A stretch of 64,000 nucleotides of DNA from Henricia sp. BOLD:AAB3569 (lineage: Eukaryota > Echinodermata > Asteroidea > Spinulosida > Echinasteridae). Shown piece after piece: positions 33,801 to 42,927 of this stretch (its first letter is position 1; each line of letters opens with the position of its first letter). The DNA lies in NCBI GenBank assembly GCA_037783545.1, contig JBBELK010000975.1, positions 292,873 through 356,872 on the forward strand, read 5' to 3'. A model generated the notes under the pieces. It had not been told where the DNA came from, did no database searches, and saw only the letters and a program-made list of their open reading frames with translations. The translations under genes were made by a program, and so were the position numbers.

Positions 33801-36800
33801 TAAATCATTTCTATTTTCATCTGTCCTCTAGGTGTTGGTCACCAAGCCTGATTTTTACCACGACTACTCCCGTAACAACCTACAAGGCATCCTTAATGAA
33901 CTACCCAGAATGAACATCATTCCTCTTTGTAAACCGTTTCTGTTTTCATCTGTCCTCTAGGTGTTGGTCACCAAGCCTGATTTCTACCACGACTACTCCC
34001 GTAACAACCTGCGAGGCACCCTTAATGAACTACTCCGGATGAACATCATCCCCATTCTAAATGCTAATGATGTCGTCGCTCCACCTCCAGAATTAGACAA
34101 GGACCTTCAAGGGGTATTGGGCCATGATAAAGTATAATTATTCTGGTTGATTGTGTTTATTAATTATATTTTATTTATTATTCCTTCTGGTACAGAAACA
34201 AGAACTGCACAAAAGTATCCAGGATACTTTGGAAACGTGCTTCTACTGAGTACATTTACTATTTTAAAAATGCTGCAGTGAAGCACTTTGAAGAAAGCAC
34301 TATGAAAAGCACTATGAAGAAGCACTAATTAGATCCTGAATGTTTAATAGGCAAAGCACTAAAATGCGTCTTAGGAAGGGTCACTCTTCTTATCTTTGGA
34401 CGTTGGTATGGGAATTACTTTTGTAAAAGCAATTCCTGAAACATGACGTCACGGTTTGTTTACATGCGTGCAAGTCTATCTGTGTGGCAATCTCAGGGTA
34501 CTAGACAACATAGGGCTATAGAAAAGCACATATGTAAACAAACCGTGACGTCATTGTGTTTCAGGCCGATTACTGGTACGTCACAGTTCTCAAAAGTATA
34601 AAATGTTTCAATATCAAAAAATCTCATAATCTTCATTATATCATTTTTTTTTTTAAATTATGAATGGTTTATTAATTAAACCTTCGCGGCCCGAAGGCCG
34701 AATTAGAGTCCAATTTACAATCATTACTATTAATCTATGCACCACATTCACAAATTTTGTTTCCTTTACGATTCAGGTAATCAGTATCAAAGATAACGAT
34801 AGCCTGGCTGCCAGACTAGCTGCTGAAATGAATGCTGACCTTCTATTGTTACTATCGGATGTAAACGGCATCTTCACAGCGCCACCGGACCAAGAAGGCT
34901 CCAGGCTATTGGACACGGTCTACCCTGGCGATACGGCTAATATCATCTTTGGTGGATTGTCCAGAGTTGGGCTCGGGGGAATGGAATCAAAGGTAAGAAT
35001 ATATATGCGCTTCAGACTTGCAGGAGAAGAATTTCATTAAGGCCATGGCTATAACTTCTCAGCTCCAAAGACAAATTTATCAAGACCATTACCAAGAGAG
35101 GGTGTGGCCTTCTTGCCTCGATGGCCTCCGTGAAATTCCTTCCCTGCACTTGTTCAAATTCAAATGAGGGACGGGCAAGGGGGTGCGGGGAAAGGGGCAG
35201 AGGTTGGGGGTAAGGGGCAGAGGGATACGAGGAGGCTCACAAAACTGGTCTAGTATCTCACTGTAATCTTTATTGCTGGAGTGTGGTCCATCACAACTCC
35301 ACTCCAAGTCCTTTGGGACTTTAAATTCAAGTCCCAATCTATTAAAAGGCAGTTTTTTGTGCATGTTCATCCTTGGTTGTTTGTAATTGGACTTGTAAGT
35401 AACTTGTGGTGGACTGAACTGCAGCCTTGAAAATTTATAGGATAATCGCTATAAATAATATACGTGTGTATAAAAGAATATAGCTGTTTCACTATACAAA
35501 AATGGCTGAAATGATTGAGCTTATTGTAACACAATATATAGAAAGCCAAAAATTAAGGATCGAAACGTCGACTCAACCTTTTGCTTTCTATATGTTGTGT
35601 TACAATAAGCGCAATAATTTCAGCCATTTTTTGTAATGTATCTGTATGTTACCAGAACAAGGGGAATCCCCGGTGTCTCTGGTCATTTCTAATTAATCTA
35701 ATTCTTCATGGGTTTCCTCACGCTTGCGAGTGACAGTGCAATGAGCACTATTGAGGAATCCTTGGTATGAATACCAGAAAGAAATAATAATAATAAAAAT
35801 AAGAATTATTAATAATTCTGTCCAGTCGGCTGCATCCAGTCTGGAGAGGTCAAAGGTTGTTAGGTCATGACCTAATCAGTACCCTGTTGGTTTTCACCAG
35901 GTCAAAGCCGCCAGCTGGGCCCTGGAGCGAGGCATTGCAGTGGTCATTGCTAATGGTATGAGCACTGGACAGGTCATTCTGGATGTGGTCAAAGGTCGTA
36001 AGGTCGTTACCTTCTAATCAATACCCTGTTGGTTTTCACCAGGTCAAAGCCGCCAGCTGGGCCCTGGAGCGAGGCATTGCAGTGGTCATTGCTAATGGTA
36101 TGAGCACTGGACAGGTCATTCTGGATGTGGTCAAAGGTCGTAAGGTCGTTACCTTCTAATCAGTACCTTGTTGGTTTTCACCAGGTCAAAGCCGCCAGCT
36201 GGGCCCTGGAGCGAAGCATTGCAGTGGTCATTGCTAATGGTATGAGCACTGGACAGGGCATTCTGGATGTGGTCAAAGGTCGTAAGGTCGTTACCTTCTA
36301 ATCAGTACCTTGTTGGTTTTCACCAGGTCAAAGCCGCCAGCTGGGCCCTGGAGCGAGGCATTGCAGTGGTCATTGCTAATGGTATGAGCACTGGACAGGG
36401 CATTCTGGATGTGGTCAAAGGTCGTAAGGTCGTTACCTTCTAATCAATACCCTGTTGGTTTTCACCAGGTCAAAGCCGCCAGCTGGGCCCTGGAGCGAGG
36501 CATTGCAGTGGTCATTGCTAATGGTATGAGCACTGGACAGGTCATTCTGGACGTGGTCAAAGGTCGTAAGGTTGGAACCTTCTTCAGTGAGACTAAACCA
36601 ACGGGACCATCTCCTGATCTGCAGGCTGCCAAGGCGCGGGAAGGAGGAAGGTTACTGCAGGCACTCAAACCAGAACAGGTCATTGTTTGTTGTTTATTGT
36701 TATAATGATTTTACCTTGCATTTATAGATTTTTAAACACATGCAATAATCCAGTTTGATTAGTGCAAAATTGTTGCAAGATTGAGTTACCAGCAGAAATT

Positions 36801-39800
36801 GCAATATGTCAATTTGAGTTCTTGGCAATAGTAGCAGAATAACACTCAAACTTAATACACATTACATAACCCATTTTTGTAAAGCAAAACAATTATGTGC
36901 TAAAGCTACATGTAGGCAGTGCCATGAAATTGGCCCCTGGTCTTGCGAGTGCTCCCCCCAATTTTTCTTTTTTTTTGTGAATGAAGCAAATATTTCAGTG
37001 GGCATAATACACGCATTAAGACAAACATTTTAACAATGTGCGGAGTTCATATTAATGTTTCAGTTTTCTGGGGTTTTTTTTTTTCTTTTTTTTTTCACCA
37101 GCTTCTTGCTGCACTGTTTAAAAGCACATTTTATTTGCTGAACTAAATGCTGCAATTACTATACATCTATGTGCAAGGTTCCACATTGTGAGGTCTGTTG
37201 TTCAAACATTCGTTTCTCTGTAACAAATGTTCGTGTATATTTTTTTCAGAGGTCAGACATCATAAAGAAGCTGGCTGATTTGCTTGTTGAGCGATCCGAT
37301 GAAATAGTTGCTGCAAACAAACAAGACATGGACATAGCCAGAATGAGTAAGATATGAGCATGTTTTTACTGAGAAAGATTACCATTTAAAAAATGCTTTG
37401 ACGCCCGTTACTTTGAGAAAAAGAGGCGTGGAGGGAATTTAGTGTGAAACAACGCACTGAAAATCACAGAATCAACTTGGGCAGGAAGTGTTATTGTCAT
37501 TCTGTGATTTGCAGTGCGTTCATTCTCTCCACACCGCTTTTTCTCAAAGCGACGTGCGTCAAATTTGTGCGAAAAGCTTCAGTGTGAATCCAGCTTAATA
37601 AAGCTTACCCTCTTTCTCCATTCCCAGGTCAGATGTCAGGTCCCATGCTGGCCCGTCTCTCCCTGACTCCACCCAAGATTCGCAGCTTAGCCGACGGTTT
37701 GAGGCAAATTGCCGATAACTCGCATCAAAACGTGGGAAGAGAGATTAAACGAACCCTAATGGCCGACGGCATGGTGCTACGACAAATTACTGTCCCTATT
37801 GGGGTGTTGATGGTTATTTTTGAATCAAGGCCGGACTGTTTGCCTCAGGTAAGGACCTAGCGGCGTACTTGAAGCCTCATTCCCAAGAACAACATTTTAG
37901 GGTTGACAGTTATGTACTGCCAGCTAAATACCTTCCCGCCGTAGCCATTCAGTCTTTGTCAGCCATCTTTATTCTCAAGTGTTCTTCATCTTCTGAGCGG
38001 GGAGTGAGAATCTTGTTCGCAAACAGTGTTCGCATGTTCGTTTTCGTCTTTCAAAACTCAAATTCTGGCAAGACAGGAAGGGGATTTCAAATGCGCTCAG
38101 TGAGCCCTGCTCATATGGCAATATCACTGGTAAAGTAGGGAGTTTTAGACTGTCAAATCGACTATGTGGACTGCGACATGATGACATCGTTGTTAAGGCT
38201 TTGTACATGCGTAAAGTCGTCTCGCACGTCCACTGCCACAATCCAGAACACAATGACTGGTTTTGGACGAGAGAGACGACTTGATGCATGTACAAAGCCT
38301 CAACATCGACGTCATCATGTTGCTGTCCACGGGGTCGATGTAATAGTCTAAAACTCCCATTAACCAATGATTACTTGCACTGAGGCACTATATGGAGCGA
38401 GGGCTTTAACAATCTTAATGGATATGTTTAAGCACACTTACGGGGTACCGAGGGAGGGTTATAACAAAAGAAACAAAGGAACCTCATAAGTTGGTCTTTG
38501 TCTACTTAGTACCTGACAGAGTAAAACATGCGTTAAGTCTATGGAGTTTGTTTAGACAAAGGAAACAACGAAGCGAAGTAAGAGAGGGAAACAAAAGAGG
38601 TGTGGGTAATTTCCAAAATTAGGGGTCCAAAAGTGTGACATGCTTTTTAAGATTTCCAAGTGTTTTTAGTGATGGAATGTGGTTTCCCAGTAAAAAATAA
38701 TTATTTTTATTTCAACAAATGCCACTTAAATTTAATATTTATGTGTAGATATAGCACCAAGGTTAATGCAAACTCATTCTACAGCCAATTTTCATTGGCG
38801 TAGGTAACCCGGGATACCAAACTCCTATTCAATACATGGAACAAATTAAAAGCCTTAAATGGTCTTTTGTTTTGAATATTTTTCAGGAATCAGAGAACAA
38901 AATATTCAAGAAAATGATGCTGCCCCCTATAATCACAGGCCACAGTCCATTACTGATAATTTGTGATCATGAGTGGTGATTTTCGAAGCAGAGAGTGTCG
39001 TACGTAACTGGGACACCAACAATTTTGGACCCCTAATTTTGGGAATTACCCGTGTGTAAAAACCTGGTTGGGTGTGTGTGTATTGGTGTACAGGTTGCAG
39101 CGTTAGCCTTTAGCAGTGCTAACGGACTGGTTCTAAAGGGGGGCGAAGAGGCATCGTTAACCAATGGATACTTGCAGGGTTTAGTCACCGAGGCGCTGTA
39201 TGGAGCTGTAACAGGTCTTAATGTGTGTGTATTGATGTACAGGTTGCAGCGCTGGCCATCAGCAGTGCTAACGGACTGGTTCTAAAGGGGGGCAAAGAGG
39301 CATCGTTAACCAATGGATACTTGGAGGGTTTAGTGACCGAGGCGCTGTATGGAGCTGTAACATGTCTTAATGTGTGTGTATTGGTGTACAGGTTGCAGCG
39401 CTGGCCATCAGCAGTGCTAACGGACTGGTTCTAAAGGGGGGCAAAGAGGCATCGTTAACCAATGGATACTTGGAGGGTTTAGTGACCGAGGCATTGGACA
39501 TGTATGGAGCTACGGATGCAGTTGCATTGGTGAGTTTTATTTGTACAAATTTGTTACAAACAATAATAATTGAGACATATCTCGCACATATCCATCCCAA
39601 GGATACTCGGAGCACTGTTAAATAATTACCCCTGGTCATCGGGCTCAGTTTATACTTTGTGACAATGTTTGTTGTTGTATACTTAGCAGATTTTTATTCA
39701 GAAGCAAGTTCAAGCAAAATTGGAACATTTCTTTTCTAATTACATTGACATCAAATTGTTCACATAACAGCTTCATTATGCATGAAAATTGCCCTTTCTC

Positions 39801-42568
39801 TGATTTGCTGCTTAAAAGCTTAAAAATTGTTTTGCATTTCTTTAGTTGCTTGCTATAAGTCTCCCCATTAATATAGACAGACTTACATGCAGGCTTTAAT
39901 TGTTTGTTTTTGACCACATTCAGATCAACACCAGAGAGCAAGTAACTGATCTCCTCAAGATGGACGGTTTAGTAGACCTAGTGATTCCTCGAGGGTCTAA
40001 GGAGATGGTACAGAAGATACAACAAGAATCTCAAGGCATTCCAATCTTGGGCCACAGCGAGGGGATATGCCATGTCTTCATTGATAAAGACGTTGACCCA
40101 GAGATGGCTATTAAAATAGGTACAGTCCACAGTCAACAGAGCTGTATTTTGGAGAAGTAGAACGAAAGATTTTACGATTCTTTTTGCAAATGTTGCTGCC
40201 ATTAATCCTAAGATTGGTGGGTTAACCTTCCCCTCTGAACAGGGCTAAAAATTACATGTTTAAAAAGTAGCTTTTTTGATCAGTTAACTCCAGGAATGCA
40301 TAACCCAAGATTTGTATAGAATGCAACTCTTAACCCAGGTAATAACACAGGGTTAAATATTATGATGACCTTTTGAATCGTCTGGTTAAAATGCTTTGTG
40401 ATAAATGCCTTATGTAGACTCACTCACTCAACCGCATAGACAGCATGGGTCCGTCGCGCCGATCTCCTGTGCCCGCGTCCTATAGACTGGGCAAAACAAA
40501 CCTGTAATTTTTAAATCCAAAGACTGTATTCATTGGATTTTCATGAATTTATTAAATATCTGTGATTCTACTTCAGTGCGAGATTCAAAATGCGACTACC
40601 CCGCAGCCTGCAATGCCATGGAAACACTTCTGATTCACAATGACCTGAGACATACCGCCCTCTTTGACGATGTATTGGACATGCTACGAACTGAAAATGT
40701 GAGAACTTCAAAGATTATTTCATTTTCAAATCTTTGCAGTGACTGAATAGTCCAGTCAAGTAATTAGCGCAAATCTTTGCAGTGACTGCAGACTGTGTTA
40801 AATAGCTGCCAAGTCAAGTAATTAGCGCAAATCTTTGCAGTGACTGCAGACTGTTGAATAGCTGCCAAGTCAAGTAATTAGCGCAAATCTTTATTAATAA
40901 AAGTTCTTTATTGTAATTGTGAAATCTGCTTAGTTTGTGCAAAATAAAAATGTTTGCAATCTTAATTCCTATTGGCTGGTATCGAATAATCCTACAATCG
41001 CAGGTTAGGATCTATCCTATCCCTAGATGCAATGTTGATTCTCATTGGCTAGTATCATTCCATTAGCGATTAATCATCCAATCACAGGTTAGGATCTATC
41101 CAGGCCCTAGACTTGCCAAGTCTCTCAAGATTGGTCCCGCCGAGGCCCGTAGTTTGAGGATTGAGTACAGCAGTCTTGAGTGTGCTGTAGAAATCGTGGA
41201 TGATGTAGAAGAGGTCATTCAACATATCCACAAGTACGGCAGTGCACATACAGATGTTATCATTACGGAAGATAGTAAGTGGCTTTCTGGGGCGGATTGC
41301 AATAAAGAAAGTTGAGATGTCTTAACTCCTAACACGTCTTAATTAAGACATAAGCTATTTTGTCTTGCAAATTAAGTTATGACATACATTGGTTATATTG
41401 CAATCCACCCCTGCTTGTGAACCTGATTATCAACCTTTATCACGGTGCAGCCATGTTCCCTTTTCCCCTATTAAAATGAACGTAACTAAAGCGAGGCTTG
41501 CAGAATAAATAGTTTGGTCCTGTGTTGAAAATGTTTATTGTGTGCATCACAATGGCACACGCGCGGCATGATCAAGAAAATGCGCAACACAAAGTGATTC
41601 TCTCAAAACAACAACGGCAAATTACATGTACTATATCGCGCGGTTACGCCGACGCACTGATTGTGCTGACACATACTTTGGGGAACAAGACAAATATGGA
41701 CTCCAATAAAGGCATTCTTTTGTGCGTGTTCATCCTTTGCTTCTTGTTCCTGGACTCGTGCGGGACTTGTCACTGACTTGTGATTTTATCGGCTCTGGAC
41801 TTGTGATAGACTCGACTATAACCCTGATCTTTGTGGGCCTCTGTGTTGTTATGTGGTGGAAGTTCTGCCTAAATTGGAGTCTCAAATCTGTATATCTCTT
41901 GTTGAAACCAAACCATGTGATTTGTTTCCATTTAACAGCTCAAACAGCACAGAAGTTCTTAATGGGCGTTGACAGTGCTTGTGTGTTCCGCAACGCTAGC
42001 ACTAGATTTTCAGATGGCTACAGATTTGGACTAGGTATAGTTTTCTCACCTATATTTTTTAGCCACCGTGCCTCGTTCAAATCGCTTTGTTCTCTAAACT
42101 AACATTATTGAACAAAACTATGCTCTTACAATAATAAAACAATATACATGTACTGGTAAATTGGCATAGTTGTGTGCTGAATTAATATTTCTCTGCGAGT
42201 ACCCCGGTAAGATATAACTTTTGATGGCCATTGTGTATTTTTTGGTCCTGTGATGAGCAGAACTCATAACTATAAATTCTGCATTTATTAGAGTGACTTG
42301 CTATTGTTTTATTTAATTTAAATGCCATGAAAAGAATTTTTAGAAAGTGGTTTCATTGAGTAGTCGTTGAATCTCTGACAATCTTTCCCCTCCTTTAGGA
42401 GCTGAAGTTGGTATCAGCACGGCTCGTATCCACGCCCGAGGACCCGTCGGGGTGGAAGGCTTACTAACAACCAAATGGATTCTGGAAGGATCTGGGGATA
42501 TCGTCCAAGAATACGCCGAGGAAGGATCTAAGACGTATCGGCATGAATCGCTTCCCGTCCTAAGTTGA
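27857..42568 (+). CDS. ALDH18A1: delta-1-pyrroline-5-carboxylate synthase (P5CS), 808 aa
   Basis: Bifunctional mitochondrial enzyme: glutamate 5-kinase plus gamma-glutamyl-phosphate reductase, making the precursor of proline and ornithine. Coding exons: 27857-28234, 28678-28815, 32757-32861, 33961-34113, 34777-34992, 36469-36678, 37250-37346, 37628-37848, 39392-39529, 39924-40119, 40577-40698, 41088-41274, 41939-42034, 42399-42568. They total 2,427 nt and close in frame (human 795 aa). A basic, Ser-rich N-terminus looks like a transit peptide. Kinase motifs: VLKLGSAV (99-106), [32 protein letters not shown]. Reductase motifs: [29 protein letters not shown], and [10 protein letters not shown] with the likely catalytic Cys629. 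After DLQG the frame continues VISIKD and no second donor lies 6 nt downstream, so only the form lacking the vertebrate Val-Asn insert, the ornithine-sensitive form in mammals, can be made here. Exons 4, 6, 9 and 12 have tandem partial copies upstream. Confidence 0.96.
28928..29222 (-). mobile_element. tRNA-derived SINE in ALDH18A1 intron 2
   Basis: On the minus strand it starts gctcggtgttcgagtggtt (A-box-like), followed by gtgggttcgaattttaccc (B box ggttcgaat). The non-tRNA body extends to about 28930, ending near ggtaatggtcaattcttata. No poly(A) tail was resolved. Confidence 0.7.
30356..31716 (+). mobile_element. 5'-truncated non-LTR retrotransposon (LINE) with reverse transcriptase fragment
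   Basis: The frame at 30377-31318 (313 codons) begins inside the reverse transcriptase palm: [13 protein letters not shown], then YMYADDSTL (catalytic YADD), KCLGVIIDE and a typical thumb and C-terminal region. The endonuclease and N-terminal parts are missing. The 3' UTR ends in (aaat)n at about 31695-31716. taaagact occurs just before (30348) and just after (31717), a plausible 8-bp target duplication. Open for its whole length, so the insertion is relatively young. It sits in ALDH18A1 intron 2, same strand. The Jockey/CR1-like group is a guess. Confidence 0.88.
31726..32756. other. ALDH18A1 intron 2, 3' part
   Basis: AT-rich intron sequence with no exon or recognised repeat; several aattaattaa-type runs (30000, 32120, 32200). 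Confidence 0.5.
33523..33960 (+). repeat. three decoy copies of the ALDH18A1 exon 4 acceptor side (129-bp tandem)
   Basis: Copies of the exon start lie at 33574, 33703 and 33832, exactly 129 bp apart, before the genuine exon at 33961. Each has the acceptor ctgtcctctag and about 90 bp of exon ([12 protein letters not shown], then [10 protein letters not shown]), then switches at atgaacatcat to intron sequence. Reading on, each runs in frame to a TAG that is part of the next acceptor. A partial unit (agatgaacatcattt) precedes the first copy. Copies 1 and 3 share ctacccagaatg; copy 2 and the true exon share ctactccggatg. The nearest donor-like site is ttt|gtaaa(c/t); using it would give a 97-bp, frame-breaking exon. 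Confidence 0.93.
34435..34566. mobile_element. foldback element with tgacgtcacggtttgtttac ends
   Basis: gaaacatgacgtcacggttt (left) and aaaccgtgacgtcattgtg (right) are inverted; total about 132 bp. Related ends occur near 12865 and 47377 (atgacgtcacagtttgtttac). The arms contain TGACGTCA-type CRE words. ALDH18A1 intron 4. Confidence 0.75.
35501..35627. mobile_element. foldback element in ALDH18A1 intron 5
   Basis: aaaatggctgaaatgattga at the left and aataatttcagccatttt at the right, followed inwards by cttattgtaacacaatatat / atatgttgtgttacaataag. The loop contains gaaacgtcgactcaacc. Almost perfect 50-bp arms. Confidence 0.85.
35645..35795 (+). mobile_element. 3' fragment of the SINE-like family seen at 8729
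   Basis: aaggggaatccccggtgtct, cctcacgcttgcgagtgaca and gaataccagaaagaaataat match 8925-9060, including the ataata tail. Confidence 0.85.
35848..36468 (+). repeat. four decoy copies of the ALDH18A1 exon 6 acceptor side (142-bp tandem)
   Basis: Exon-start copies at 35901, 36043, 36185 and 36327, each exactly 142 bp apart, then the true exon at 36469. Each holds the acceptor ggttttcaccag and 102 bp of exon ([10 protein letters not shown] to VKGRK), then diverges at aaggtcgttaccttctaatc. A partial unit (ggtcaaaggttgttaggtc) precedes copy 1. A possible donor cgtaag|gtcgtt would make each copy a 34-codon in-frame exon; otherwise a TAA follows six codons later. Copies 3 and 4 share gggcattctgg; copies 1 and 2 keep ggtcattctgg. 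Confidence 0.93.
37400..37562. mobile_element. MITE-like element in ALDH18A1 intron 7
   Basis: Inverted ends tgacgcccgttactttgaga...aaagaggcgtgga and tccacaccgctttttctcaa...agcgacgtgcgtca; inside, cgcactgaaaatcacagaat faces attctgtgatttgcagtgcg. It resembles the region around 14880-14980. Confidence 0.8.
38136..38357. mobile_element. foldback element in ALDH18A1 intron 8
   Basis: Arms of ~90 bp: gggagttttagactgtcaaa and ttgttaaggctttgtacatg on the left; catgtacaaagcctcaac and atagtctaaaactccc on the right. About 222 bp, non-coding. It abuts the exon 9 relic at 38357. Confidence 0.85.
38357..38412 (+). pseudogene. diverged relic of the ALDH18A1 exon 9 repeat unit
   Basis: ttaaccaatgattacttgca, ctgaggcactatatggagc and caatcttaatg follow the order of the exon 9 decoy unit (ttaaccaatggatacttgca, accgaggcgctgtatggagc, ggtcttaatg). 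More diverged than the decoys at 39094 and 39243, so probably the oldest or founding segment. Confidence 0.6.
38413..39093. other. ALDH18A1 intron 8, 3' part
   Basis: No exon. A pair of short inverted segments is visible: ttaggggtccaaaagtgtg (near 38620) faces accaacaatt...ggacccctaa (near 39013-39035), with ccaaaattag / ttttgggaatta nearby, so 38600-39055 may be another decayed TIR element of ~450 bp. Confidence 0.45.
39094..39391 (+). repeat. two decoy copies of the ALDH18A1 exon 9 acceptor side (149-bp tandem)
   Basis: Exon-start copies at 39094 and 39243 precede the true exon at 39392, spacing exactly 149 bp. Each keeps the acceptor (t)gtacag and about 100 bp of exon ([31 protein letters not shown]) and then passes into ctgtatggagctgtaaca and intron sequence with gtgtgtgtattg. 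Candidate donors are gct|gtaaca (38-codon in-frame exon) and acag|gtctta (121-bp, frame-breaking). Copy 1 is the most diverged (AFSSAN, GGEEAS). Confidence 0.92.
40757..40890 (+). repeat. ~57-bp tandem triplication in ALDH18A1 intron 11
   Basis: caagtaattagcgcaaatct recurs at 40757, 40815 and 40871, with tttgcagtgactgcagactg between. It starts just after the exon 11 donor (40698), but no exon sequence is included. Confidence 0.85.
40960..41087 (+). repeat. decoy copy of the ALDH18A1 exon 12 acceptor (84-bp duplication)
   Basis: caatcgcaggttaggatcta at 40995 repeats caatcacaggttaggatcta at the true acceptor (exon start 41088), 84 bp apart. The upstream words attggctggtatc / attggctagtatc also repeat. 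Only about 25 bp of exon start is copied (VRIYP, then diverging), and the copy is decayed compared with those of exons 4, 6 and 9. Confidence 0.8.
41697..41820 (+). repeat. segment shared with the EEP 3' UTR
   Basis: Matches 18361-18470 (aaaggcattcttttgtgcg, catcctttgcttcttgtt, ttttatcggct, ggacttgtgatagac) and has one extra internal stretch (cgggacttgtcactgacttg). Located in ALDH18A1 intron 12. Confidence 0.75.
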
Positions 42569-42645
42569 TAACATCCGATTGGTCCAGTTTGTAAGTATTG
42601 ATAAGGCCAGCAGTTAAAGGTACATGTACATACTGCCAACACATC

Positions 42646-42927
42646 TGGGTCCAATTTCATGGCGCTGCTTAAGCGCTAGCTGGAAATGTGTGCTTACTGT
42701 ATTAGACATGTGGTGCTAACGGTAAGGCTATTTCACGGCCGCGGTGTTCTCAAGCATGAGTATGCTAAGAAAGAGGCATTGTTGCGTTACTAGTGTTTAG
42801 CAAATTTTGCCTCCGAAGCTAGAAAACATTTAGCAGTGCTTATTAAATGTTACGGTCTCCACGAAGTAGCTTGAGCTTTCGTTAGCACAAGATCGGCTGA
42901 TAAACAGCTCCATGAAATTAGCCCCAG
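42646..42927. mobile_element. foldback element, same family as 26248
   Basis: gggtccaatttcatggcgct on the left and agctccatgaaattagcccc on the right. It begins 78 bp after the ALDH18A1 stop codon, so it may lie in the 3' UTR. Arms are more diverged than those at 26248. Confidence 0.65.

Noticed and set aside
39052..39434. Separate small genes at the ALDH18A1 exon 9 copies
   Set aside because: They are truncated copies of one exon with intron tails, explained by the 149-bp tandem duplication.
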